The translations under genes and the position numbers were made by a program. A stretch of 64,000 nucleotides of DNA from assembly GCA_000149265.1 (NCBI GenBank), contig CH002502.1, positions 186,001-250,000 on the forward strand, given 5' to 3'. How positions within the stretch are numbered: position 1 is the first letter of the stretch; each line of letters begins with the position of its first letter. Source of the stretch: Ciona savignyi (taxonomy: Eukaryota > Chordata > Ascidiacea > Phlebobranchia > Cionidae). The notes under the pieces are model-generated. The model was not told where the DNA came from. It saw nothing but the letters and a program-made list of their open reading frames with translations, and did no database searches. Below are positions 1 through 10,170 of the stretch, piece by piece.

Positions 1-11
1 CAGAATATGCA

Positions 12-3000
12 ATGGCAAACCAAATATTAGTTATCAACGCTGTGCTTGCATACTTTGTAGTTTCGGCAGGTGCGGTGGGCAAGTCCTGCGATAGATTGGA
101 TCAATGTCGGTGAGGAACATATAGATTTTATACAGTAACACATTGATTCACATATACTCCAACGATTTTTGTGGTTAAGTTTTGAAAAAAGAAGACTGCC
201 TCCAGCAGTCCAGCTATAGTGCCAATACAAAAGAATTCAGCTTCCTAAGAAGACTTATGAGGTTTAAACGTTGTGCAGAAAAAAACAGTCCGCCACCCGC
301 TAGGTGAAATCAATATTCGAGGAGTGCCTTGCGGCCAAATCATATGTCGAATTCTAAACAAAAAATGCCTGTATTAATGGCGTGACCATCATGGGTTCAA
401 AACCTAATATAAAAAAATTAGTAGAAGTTTAAATGGCAAATCCTGCCTTATAAAGTGGCGGAAAAAAAGTAATACCTTACAAGTAGCCTGGTCGGTTATT
501 GCATCACCTTTCAGCAGAAAGGTTGCAGGCCCGAAATTGGTCGCTTATAGTCAGTCGTGGTCTTGGGCGAGGCATTTAGCGGACATCGCCTGAACTCAGT
601 GGATTAATGAGTTCTACCAAATTAAAGGAACGACTCAATCATACACAACACACTGCAATATAGCTTCGGTAATACGACGGTGGGCGCGAGGTGATCTCAT
701 GATTTCCCGTGTGTTAACGGGCATTGCGTTATTTCAGTCACGGGGATAAACATGAATATCGTATCCTGTAGATGACGTAACCACCTTCCATTTCCCACCT
801 CGTCCCAGATGCGAGATGTCGGACGGAAGCGGCATCATAAATCTTCGAAGTATCGCTCGAAACGATGGTTTACCGCGGTGGACGATTAGCGACAACTTCG
901 GCTGGTGGAACTATTCATACAACCCGTGTATCGGATTCAACTCGACACAATTTAGTGATTTAGCGGTAGGAATTATTAAAAGAAAATACTGTGAAGTATA
1001 GTTCGTTTTAGTGGCTTTCAAGAACGTAAAATATCATGTACTTTAGCCGAAACTCCTTTTTAACTATTTTCTATTTGTGTGGATCTGAATTATTTTAACT
1101 TGTTTTAAGTTTAACGGAAATGTTTAAATCACACAGCTTATCTGCACATTCAATCATAAATAGGCGAATAATCTTTTACAATGCGATGTTGCCGTCCACG
1201 ATAAACAAGTATGTTTGTTACTACGGTGTTTACGTTTAAGAGCCGACCCGAACTCCCCACCGGAACCATTCATACCATCAGCTGCAGGCCTTAACGTATT
1301 TGTGACACAACACCGTATATTTCAGTCTGTCCAGCAAAGTGTGAACGACGACCAAGAGTATGACATCGGGGCACAGGTCAATGAAGAGTTCAGCCTAACC
1401 ATAGCAAGAGGCTTGGCGGTGACGTACCTCGCGCATGATTATCTGAGGTGTTCTTTCATTTATTTTGTGGAAGTTCATGTTTAAAATACGGAGTTGTGGT
1501 GATAACGTAGATGTTGCGCATAGAATAAAACAAACACGAATTGAACGGACGGAATGAAACACTTAGGATTGAGCTCTCCAGATTAAATCAACTAGATTGT
1601 ATATTCGATAACAAGGCATGCAGCGGACATTATCCTGAACCCAATGGATTAATGAAACCAACTCAAATTAAACAAACTTGTAAGTTCTACTAAAACTCAA
1701 TCATATACAAACACTCATTACAATAGCCCCAGGGACCCGATGATAGGTACAAGGTAATCTGATGATTGACCTTGTAACAACACCCCTTGCCTTTTCCCGT
1801 TGACATATATAAGCTACATGAAATATGTATTTTACTTTCCCAATGAACTTCTTTACCCGCAGAACAACCCGAGTCTCATTGGTGTGTGAGCCAAGTTATA
1901 CAGATCACGACTTGCTGCTGATTGGTGAAACGAGCTCGGCGGAATATGTAAGTTGCCCAATGTCTGATACAAAACTTGCGTCAATAATTTCCTTAACAAT
2001 TTAAAACATGGTAGAGGAAAAAGCTAAAGACCAATAGTATTTAAACTAGAGATCGTCACCAACGTTTTAATCACCACCATGTTGAGTGTAACCCATATGT
2101 GTATATACAGATAAACATAAGAATGTAGGGTCCGTAACCCCAATTGATATAGTTTGTTATCTTTTGTTTATGCCTATAAAAATAGGGGGTTGACAAACCA
2201 AATTAAGTATTTATGATTAGTAAAAAAGTATAAATTCTTGTTAGATTCTTAATGCCTGGACCATGTCATCTCACATTGTTTGAATATTACATTGATAATT
2301 AAAATTTTGTTTCTGCAAAGATAAATGATGGGTCACTGAGTTACCAAATCGAAATGTTTATCTATTTAAAGTTAAAAAAGTAGAAATAAATGTTAAGTAT
2401 TTAATGAAAAATAAAACGACAATATTGGGGTATTTTCCCAAGTAAGTAAAAAGGTAGACATTTTTAACATCTTTAATTTTTAACTTTAATTTTTAACATC
2501 AGAAAAAGGACTAACATCCTACTCAAATAATATAAATTTGTATAATTTGATTTCTCAGGAATCCTGGGAATTCCCCTACGACAAAACCCTAAATTGTTAG
2601 TTTCGACAACTTTTTAAAAATATTATATCGCGAGAGATATAAACATATATCTTGTAATTAAGTTAGTTTTAATAAAGAAAACAAAAAAGGTGATCTTCTA
2701 CGAACTTAAAATAACACATTTTTGCAGGAATTTATTTTAACGAGTCCCTGTGCTTGTCCTGGCTTCTGTGACGATAATGGATTATTACGTGAGATTTTGC
2801 TGCTTTTTATATTTATATCTCATCAACGTTTATGAAATATGAAGTGTATTCTGATCCACTGGTATTGTATGTGTTGTCAGGAAACTTGATTTGACACAAT
2901 TGTCGTATCTTCGCCCACTAGAATGATATATGGGCCATGCGACCAAATGAAGTTGTAAAACTTGTTTACGCAACCCGTCTAGTAAATCCTTACTTATAAC

Positions 3001-6000
3001 ACTTGACAAAACATTGTCTTATTGGAACGCGCATTGTTAAAGCAAGATCTCCGTCATATGTATCATACTGTACTAGTAAGATGGAATATTCATGTTATAT
3101 CCTCGTGAATCATCAAACAAAGCTATATTCTCACACTGGTAATCGTAAGATTAACTTGTTCATATTGTCGTGTTAGCAGAGGTAGTGTAGTGTGTTGCAT
3201 TTTGTTGAGGTGTGATTTTTATTTTCGTGCAACCCATTAATTCATTGGGTCAACACGATATTTTTATTCCGAGCCAAGTATCGAACCCATGATGGACTTC
3301 TCACCAGGGCCGTTTTTTGTATAGTAGTCGGTATATGTATCGGCCGCGTTAACCATTAGGCCACATGACTGTACAAGGTCACGGCAATACCCACTAAATA
3401 ACTTTCCCAATGACACAACCTACCATCTAGCGGCCACTTTAGATTCCACAATCTTTCGGTTGAAATACTAACATGACGTATATTGTTACCTGGATAGCTG
3501 ACTCAATAATAACCATGCAACCACTTGATTAAATTACAGCCAGAGGCACAACAGAAGAGCCGCCACCTACAGATCCACCCATAACCACCGTGCCCCCAAC
3601 CACTCCTACCATAGGTCGGTGTTTTTCACTCTAATTATTTCCAATTAATAATTTTATATATTTTGTGTATACGTTAATATATATATATGCTTTAACTCTT
3701 CTATATCTTATCCCAACAGATCCAAATTTACCAACTTGCGATAAAGTTGACGTGTGCAGGTAAATTAAAATTATTAAAAATAAAAACTTATCATGAACCC
3801 TGGTTAAAATGCAAATCCTCATCCGTCTACACCAAATCATAATAACAAAGTGTTATACCACATTGAAGACTATGAGCCTGTGATAAGCTTGTTACAGGGT
3901 CATTTTTTAATTGTCTATAAATCAATCAGTCGTGCAAACCATTCGACCACGGAATTTGCAACACAAATTGTAACCAAGAGTTGTTGTTACTAAAAACGTT
4001 ACTAAAAATGAGTCAAATTTCACTTAAAACATATAATATGTTACTGTAGTTTTATTTCGCAGCAATGAATTTGATAGAAAAAACTACTTAAACAGGCTAT
4101 TCGATTGTGGGCCTATGGCATTCTGAAGCCACATTTGTCCGTTTATAATTTCTTTTTTCTTCCATTTCTTTTAACAAAAAATGTAGTAACGACTTTTAAT
4201 TGACAAATAGTAATTACCCCCCCCATTTTCCCTTCAGGTGTGTGATGTCGGACGGTGGAGGGGAAATCAACCTGAAGAGCCTCGCTAGAGTGGACGGACT
4301 TCCCCGATGGACGCTCAATGATTCGTGGTACTACTGGCAATATTCCTACAACCCTTGTGTTGGCTTCAGCGGATATCTATACAGCAATCTAGCTGTAAGT
4401 TTATTCATTTAGGATAAAATAGGATATTCATGTTTATCCCCGTGAATGGGAAAACTAAGGGGGTTAACACATGTGCAATCGTCAGGTCACCTCGCGCCCG
4501 CCGTCCGGTTACCGTAGTGTATGAATCACACGTTCCTTCAATTTGGTAGAACCCATTAAGCTGCTGGTTTTAGGCAATGACCGTTAAGTATCTTGCCCAA
4601 GGACACAACTGACTAGCAAGCGACCAGTTTTGAATTTGCAACCCTTCGGCTGAAAGGCAACGCACTTAACCATTATTGAATTACTTCACCTACTTGATTT
4701 TAGTATGGTTTTAACGAATTGACCACAACATGTCAGTTTGTTTGGGTTCAGTATATTTTTAAAAATATGAATACGCCTTTGTGTATATTATAAAAAAAAT
4801 AATTTAATTTGCATGACGAACTTACCACTTTTAAGGATTGTTATTTAATTAAAAAATTAATAGAAAGTTGTCAACTGTCGCACGCAGTTATCGTTTTGTG
4901 TTTTCCACTAGAATATTATGCACATGCAGTGTCTTACAATGGCAATCCACAGGTCGTTCAATCCAACATAGCAAATAGCGCTGAGGAATATGACTTGGGG
5001 TCTCAATATAATGAGGAGTTCATCTACAGGGAGTCTGAAGGCGTTTCTGTTGAATACTACGCCGCAGATTACTTACGGTGAGCTGGACATGGGAGTAAAA
5101 CTAATCCTGGCATATCGGGCTAATTTTATTTTAAAGTTTAAACTAGGAATATACATAATAAGGGTAATTGGTAGATTACCCAATATCCACCGAGTCAATT
5201 TACCATAACTATTGCATAGGGATATTTTTGGGGTTAAAATTATTATTTAGGCTTAAAGTTATAATTCGTTTGCATGCTTTTAGTGACCAGTTTCCTACTT
5301 ACCTATTTTCATGTCCTTTTCCGTTAAGTGTTGACCCTTCATATTTACATGGCAGAAAATCCCGAATTACGTTGGTTTGTGAACCCGAAGCAAAAGATCA
5401 CGAACTTATATTCTTGGGAGAACTAATTATCACCGAATATGTAAGTTTGTATTCATTCTACGTTATTCCGGTGGGTAGTGTAGTAAGCCACGGACAGATA
5501 GGTTCTTTATTCAATACTCACCCTTGCCACTTTTGTTCATGGTTGTGTTTGGGAAAATTTGCTCCTTCTAAACTGAGTACAACGAATCTGATCCATATCA
5601 TAGGTGTCAGCGATTTTTAACCATTTTATTTTATCCCACGAGGTTCATGAAAAGCTGGTTAACGTGGTTGGAATATCAGTAAAGCAATTATATAAATGTT
5701 GTTTATATTTCTTGTTTGTTTAGTTTGGTCATGTTTGCTGCAGGTCTTCGACTTAAAAATAGATCCCGCTATACTAGGTTATCCTTTTTTACTACATTAC
5801 GTATTTATGGGCATTCTCATCACTACATGTGGTAGTTAGGATCACAGGATATGTCGTTGTTTTATACAAAATTAAATTGAAAATAAATTTCAGGAATTTG
5901 TTCTAACTGGCCCGTGTGCATGTCCTGGCCTCTGCAACGATAATGGATTGCTATGTGAGTATTCTAGTATGCTAGTATCTGTGAGGGCTGTATACAGGCT

Positions 6001-6977
6001 TATCTTTCCGATAACTCATAAAAAAATATATTGTCCATGCTTATTGTTGGTGTCATGACAAACCAAAGCATTAGTCGTGCACATTACATTTACTTCAAAA
6101 ACGCGGTTGTGGACGCGAAGTAAACTGACGATTCCCCGCGTGATAACTTCTAACGCTTTATTCTATAACCTATATAACCGCAACCCCCATAAATTATATC
6201 GGATTAACTTCAAAGTTAGAAAATGATCGTAATGAATCGTGTTTGCACAGTGATATTTGCCCACTCTGTTAAGTGCATTGCGCTTAGTAACTATTTCGTA
6301 GTTGAATAATACAAACAAAGTTGCAACACACGCTCAATAATCCTAAACGTCATTTAAACGACCGCCTACCAATTTTGGGAATAACTTCCACCCAAGTTAA
6401 AAATTAATCATTATGAATCACATTTAATCAACATGATAGTATATTCAGGTTTATCGACCTTAATTGGAAAACGCAAGGAGCGTTAACACACTGGAAATCG
6501 TCATATACCCTCGCTCCCACCGTCCAATAACGAAGTTATTGCAGTGTGTTGTGTATGTTTCAGCCATTCTATTATTTTTAGTAGAACCCCTTAAATTCAA
6601 TAAGTTCAGGCAATGTTCATTAAGTGCCTTACCGAAGATCACAACCGAGAAGTCAGCGACTAGTTTTGAATCTGCAACCCTTTGGCTAAAAGGTGTACTT
6701 ACCAACCACCTAATTGGTCGGACATCCCACAGACCCAGGGACAACGACGACGTTAAAAACGACCACGATGGGAGGAGAAAATCCGAAACCGGTGCCAGGT
6801 TCAGGGGTGGATTGGAATATTGTATCATCAACATTAGTTTCTCACATCTTTCATGATATGATCATCATTTTCACGGTCGTGATGGTTCTTCTGATCATGA
6901 AATTCGCATTCAACAAAACTTGCTGTGTGCCAACAAGTAACACCTCCATGAAATATTCCAATCAATCCGCAGCGTAG
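12..6977 (+). CDS. Type I membrane protein with two tandem MRH-like (P-type lectin-like) modules, 436 aa
   Basis: Twelve exons: 12-109, 809-965, 1326-1447, 1863-1947, 2728-2788, 3540-3614, 3720-3759, 4238-4394, 4953-5077, 5356-5440, 5894-5954, 6733-6977. All junctions keep frame. The ATG at 12 starts a signal peptide (residues 1 to about 24). Each module has a Cys-Asp start, C(E/V)MSDG, YSYNPC(I/V)GF, a Gln near VQ, (R)V/ITLVCEP and an EY-EF/EFV..CACPG end, the layout of mannose-6-phosphate receptor homology domains. Candidate sugar-contact positions in module 1 are Gln88/89, Arg129, Glu148 and Tyr154. A Pro/Thr linker joins the modules; a Thr-rich stalk, one membrane segment (about 394-411) and a short Cys-containing tail follow. 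The two modules share exon sizes (157, 122/125, 85, 61 bp) and phases, so one arose by internal duplication. The MRH family is my reading of the motifs; real sugar binding and sorting function are unproven. Confidence 0.72.
486..772 (+). repeat. tRNA-headed SINE, near full length, in intron 1 of the MRH-like gene
   Basis: The copy runs from a tRNA-like head (GAAAGGTTGCAGG near box B) through the GGCGAGGCATTTAGCGGAC centre to the tail GGGGATAAACATGAATATC followed by GTATCCTG. The same order of motifs recurs about forty times in the window on both strands. Confidence 0.85.
1617..1806 (+). repeat. SINE, 5'-truncated, in intron 3 of the MRH-like gene
   Basis: It starts in the central GCGGACATT..CTGAACCCA segment and ends near the CCTTTTCCCGTTGAC tail; the tRNA-like head is missing. 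Confidence 0.7.
2035..2600. repeat. Dispersed repeat D, copy 1 (intron 4 of the MRH-like gene)
   Basis: AT-rich segment resembling 12735-13110: both have AACTAGAG.. near the start, CACCACCAT/CTCCACCAT, GGTCC-TAACC-CAATT, TTTGTTTCTGCAA and a GGAAATTCCCCT-like end. Similarity was judged by eye and the boundaries are approximate. Confidence 0.45.
3235..3375 (-). repeat. tRNA-Ser/Leu-like short repeat (family 2)
   Basis: Read on the minus strand, a GTGGCCTAATGGTTAACGCG box-A-like start is followed by GGGTTCGATACTTGGCTCGG box-B-like sequence, the spacing of a class II (long variable arm) tRNA. Relatives lie at about 8100, 19200, 33700, 36930, 57180, 59560 and 61680. Confidence 0.65.
4410..4676 (-). 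repeat. SINE, full length, in intron 8 of the MRH-like gene
   Basis: On the plus strand it begins with AGGATAGGATATTCATG and ends in CCTTCGGCTGAAAGGC followed by the box-A region, so the element is inverted relative to the host gene. Confidence 0.85.
6228..6330. repeat. About 95-bp repeat shared with 9862-9955
   Basis: The segment from TTTGCACAGTG to GTTGCAACACACGCTC is nearly the same at both places, with a few substitutions and a small indel. This copy lies in the last intron of the MRH-like gene; the other lies at the 3' end of the spliced-leader-tagged element. Confidence 0.7.
6430..6722 (-). repeat. SINE abutting the last-exon splice acceptor of the MRH-like gene
   Basis: The copy ends (tRNA-head side) at CTAATTGGTCGGAC, about ten bases before the acceptor CCCACAG|AC at 6732/6733. 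The branch-point and pyrimidine region for this splice site must therefore lie largely inside the SINE. Confidence 0.8.
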
Positions 6978-7126
6978 TCCCTATACTCTTAACGCATCTC
7001 TAACGATACTTGGTTTAATTTAACTTAATTAACGATGGGGCGATGTCTAAAGATGAAAATGCTAACATATTTAAACTTATTTTACATTTACTTTAGTTGA
7101 TTTGTTTTTACTGCTTTAACCACAGT

Positions 7127-7132
7127 AATAAA
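7127..7132 (+). terminator. Polyadenylation signal AATAAA of the MRH-like gene
   Basis: AATAAA 150 bases after the stop codon at 6975-6977; the first canonical signal downstream. Confidence 0.5.
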
Positions 7133-8004
7133 CGTATTACACACTTGAAGTATAGCAAAGTGGACCTAAAACGGCAAAATTACAGCCGTTATAGCAAGAT
7201 ATTGAAAAATAAGAATACTATATAGAAATTAACAGGCATAGGAGTAAAACCCAAAACTTTAGAAAGCCAATTTCACAACAGTTTTATGTATTTTATTGGG
7301 AATGTGACAGCATTTGAATAAGAACACTCCTCGGTTGGACATCGATAACAGTTATTATGTTTGTCTACCAACCACACTCTTTTTAGTATTAAATAAATAT
7401 TTGTAATTTTATAATAAATTACTTATTATTAAATGCTGATACAAGTTAAGTGTTAAACATATTACCAAGTGTAAGGTATAAAAAAACAATTTGTTTGCAA
7501 AATCTTATGTGTTACATATTGTATTTTTAATTAAATTATTTGTATGTGCGAGTTTTCCGAAAGTATTATTACCCATCAATAATCATGGAAACTGTTAATA
7601 TGTGAATTTTTTATCGCGCAAAAATGATATACCTATTTTATTTTTTTTATGATTTTGTTGTGCAATAAGTTTTAATATTAATAAACTTAATTCAATGTTA
7701 TGAAATTGTTTGTTTATGAATCTCGCAACATCAACTTCCCTTAACTTTAGTTGAATTGTATCACGCACCATCCGCTAATTGCCTTGCTTGCAGGTTTATC
7801 ATTTGTACTTCCAGTTTACGTTTACCTCTCCTCTGACACTGCGTCCCTATCAACCACTGTAAGAACGTTACTGTGGTTGTTTCTGCTGCATTATTTCAAC
7901 CGAACTATTATTTATTCGTCAAAAAATCGCTGAAGCCAACTCCGAGATGTCCATGTTGGTTGTACTTGCCAAATCTATTTTAGCCCATACGTCCAACGAT
8001 TGAT

Positions 8005-8372
8005 AGAATAATCATGTTTTATCTGTGAATATAAAAAACGCAAGGGACGTTGTCACAGGGAAATTTCTAGTGTTACCTCTGATATAAAAAGTTCAGGATT
8101 GCCTTTATGGGCCACTATACCTATATGTATCGGTCGCGTTAATCATTTGGCCACACGACCCTACCTCGTCTACCGTAGAGTTACCGAAGTTATTGTAGTA
8201 TTATTGTATATGAATGGGATGTTCTTTCAATTTTTAATATAACCCATTAATCTACTGGGTTCATGCAATGTCCGCCAAGTGCCCTTTCACAGCACACAGC
8301 CGACTAGATAGCCCCCCTGTTCGAACCCGCAACACTTCTGGTCATAGTGACGCACTAACCCATAACTTCATT
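8005..8372 (-). repeat. SINE, diverged, interrupted by a family-2 tRNA-like fragment
   Basis: ATAATCATGTTTTATCTGTG tail region at the low end; AACCCATTAATCTACTGGG and the CAACACTTCTGG head region at the high end, with TATGTATCGGTCGCGTTAA inserted between. Confidence 0.65.
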
Positions 8373-8791
8373 CGGTCGAAGTGAACTCATCATTGGGGTC
8401 GTTGAGCAATCCATCTGCTGAACAGTTTGCAAGAGCTTAACAAATCCACTTGCAAAATGCGTCTATGATTGAACCTAAAAATAGACTCTGCTGTAAAATG
8501 TTTTAAATAAAACCGAACTTAAAGCTTTAGTGTAGAGTGGCATGTTTTCGCATATTAGAGTGGACGGTACGGACTTGTTTATTGACACAGCCTATGAAGG
8601 CCATACTTCAACGACGAATCAAGCTTGGCAAGCGGCCAGAAATGACCTTTTAAACCAAACCACAACGCCTGATCAAACAGTGGAATTTTGCTGCAAGAGT
8701 TAGAAATGTTGGAAAGCAATCAAAGCAGATTTGCAGCAATCATCCAAACTCGATTGGTGAGGACTAAAAACTTTCGATAAATATTATCTTA

Positions 8792-9075
8792 TAGGATAAT
8801 CATGCTTATCCCCGTGGGAAAATGTAAGGAGAGTTACCTCACGAGCGATTGATCGTAATAAGCTTACCTTGCGCCTATTGTCAGTTTACCGGAGCTATGG
8901 CATGATATTAATTGCATCTGATTAAGACGTTTTATTAAATTTAGTAGAATACATTAATCCACTGAGTCCAATCCGCTAAATGCATTGCTTAGGGACACAA
9001 CCGACTAACTAGCAATCTCAAACAAGGAACCCTTCGGCTAAACTGGGACGCACTAACCTGCGAAGCTATACGGTC
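8792..9075 (-). repeat. SINE, diverged
   Basis: GGATAATCATGCTTATCCCC tail, then CCTTGCGCC, CATTAATCCACTGAG and the AACCCTTCGGCTAAA head, all in the order expected for an inverted copy. Confidence 0.75.
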
Positions 9076-9588
9076 GCACGTTATTATATTCCTGGTGAAA
9101 TCTTTAGTTTTATAAGAAATGAAAGTTAAGCGGATCAACATGTTTGCAGCATTGATCTAAATATTCAAACAATATGTCTCTCTATATTATACAATGAAAC
9201 CAGAAAGTTTAATTCTGCCATACAGGCTGTATAAAACAATAACAATCAGGTCGGACGGGTTGTAATTTAAACAGCAGAATTTCCCAGTAGGAAAATATCC
9301 AAATTAAATTTAAGATTTATTTTGATTTAATATTAAATTACTAAAGTGACCATGCGCAGGCCATTGAACGATCGTTCTTAATCCCGATGAAAATCAGGCT
9401 TAACAAAACCGAAAGAAGTATTTACATAACACAATAAAATAGCTGTGAGAACCATGTAATATAATGAATATCCGTGTGGTAACTTCCCTCTGTTTGTCCG
9501 CTCTGAGTAAAAACTATTTTAAGCATCTTCAATGTCTTTTTGAATATAATTAATCGAACATAGTATAATTTACAGTGCTCAATTAATT

Positions 9589-9960
9589 ATTCTATTTGAA
9601 TAAGGCGCAGAAAATGCCTAAAATATTGGGTGATATAAAAGTGTTTAATATATCTGTTAGCAACGAATTCCTCGGTTGCCATCAAACAAGTGATTACTTA
9701 CGTTCACATGCTCGTTCGTTCGATCATTTGTTTATCCCATTAAAGCGCATTCGCTGCTCGTTTCGGAAAAATGCCGAAGTAGCAAATCTGTGGCTGGATA
9801 TGAAAAACAAACAACAACAGCAGAGGGATTTACCTTCCATGAGTGCCATCGTAATATCTCTTGTTTGCACAGTGGTATTTGCCTACTCTGTTAAGTGCAT
9901 TGCGCTCTGTTTCGTCGTTGAATAATACAAACAAAGTTGCAACACACGCTCTATATTCGC
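9589..9960 (+). mobile_element. Candidate retrocopy of a trans-spliced RNA (starts with the Ciona spliced leader)
   Basis: Positions 9589-9604 read ATTCTATTTGAATAAG, the 16-nt spliced leader I recall for Ciona intestinalis. It is followed by GCGCAGAAAATG, not by the GT that a spliced-leader RNA gene needs, so this looks like a DNA copy of an RNA to which the leader had already been joined. An ATG at 9614 opens a frame to 9925 (about 103 codons) whose product I do not recognise; its last third overlaps the repeat also seen at 6228-6330. No poly(A) tract is obvious at the 3' side, so the end is uncertain. Confidence 0.45.
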
Positions 9961-10089
9961 AAAAGTCACTACGATGACCACTCACAAGAGCTTAGTTCAC
10001 AAGCAAACTATTTACTCTATATAGAAGTCAAAGTGTTGGACTGACGCCGAAATGTCGCTACTCTACCCGGATATCCGTGTTACTGCAGC

Positions 10090-10096
10090 TATAAAT
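10090..10096 (+). promoter_or_regulatory. TATA box candidate for the Cys-repeat protein gene
   Basis: TATAAAT lies 75 bases before the ATG at 10171, which would allow a start of transcription near 10120 and a short 5' leader. Confidence 0.5.
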
Positions 10097-10170
10097 GGGG
10101 CAACCTTTCCAATGCAGGTTTATTTCCGAATAGTTGATTTTGTTGTTGGTTTTACAAAGCAACAATAACA

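Larger units (their letters stand above)
7133..9588. other. Intergenic, repeat-bearing, no supported gene
   Basis: AT-rich DNA holding SINE copies at about 8005-8372 (with a family-2 tRNA-like piece at 8100-8165) and 8792-9075. A short hydrophobic open frame at 7751-7933 starts at TTG and has no other coding support. Confidence 0.6.

Noticed and set aside
6464..6856. Open frames on both strands across 6460-6856
   Set aside because: They run through a SINE and the last MRH-gene exon in the wrong frame.
7751..7933. Small hydrophobic open frame in the intergenic region
   Set aside because: It starts at TTG, has no splice or promoter context and no recognisable motif.
9596..9925. A 109-codon open frame with a hydrophobic end
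   Set aside because: Its first codon is TTG inside the spliced-leader match, and its last third is a repeat also found in an intron at 6240-6330. I describe it as part of a retrocopy rather than as a gene.
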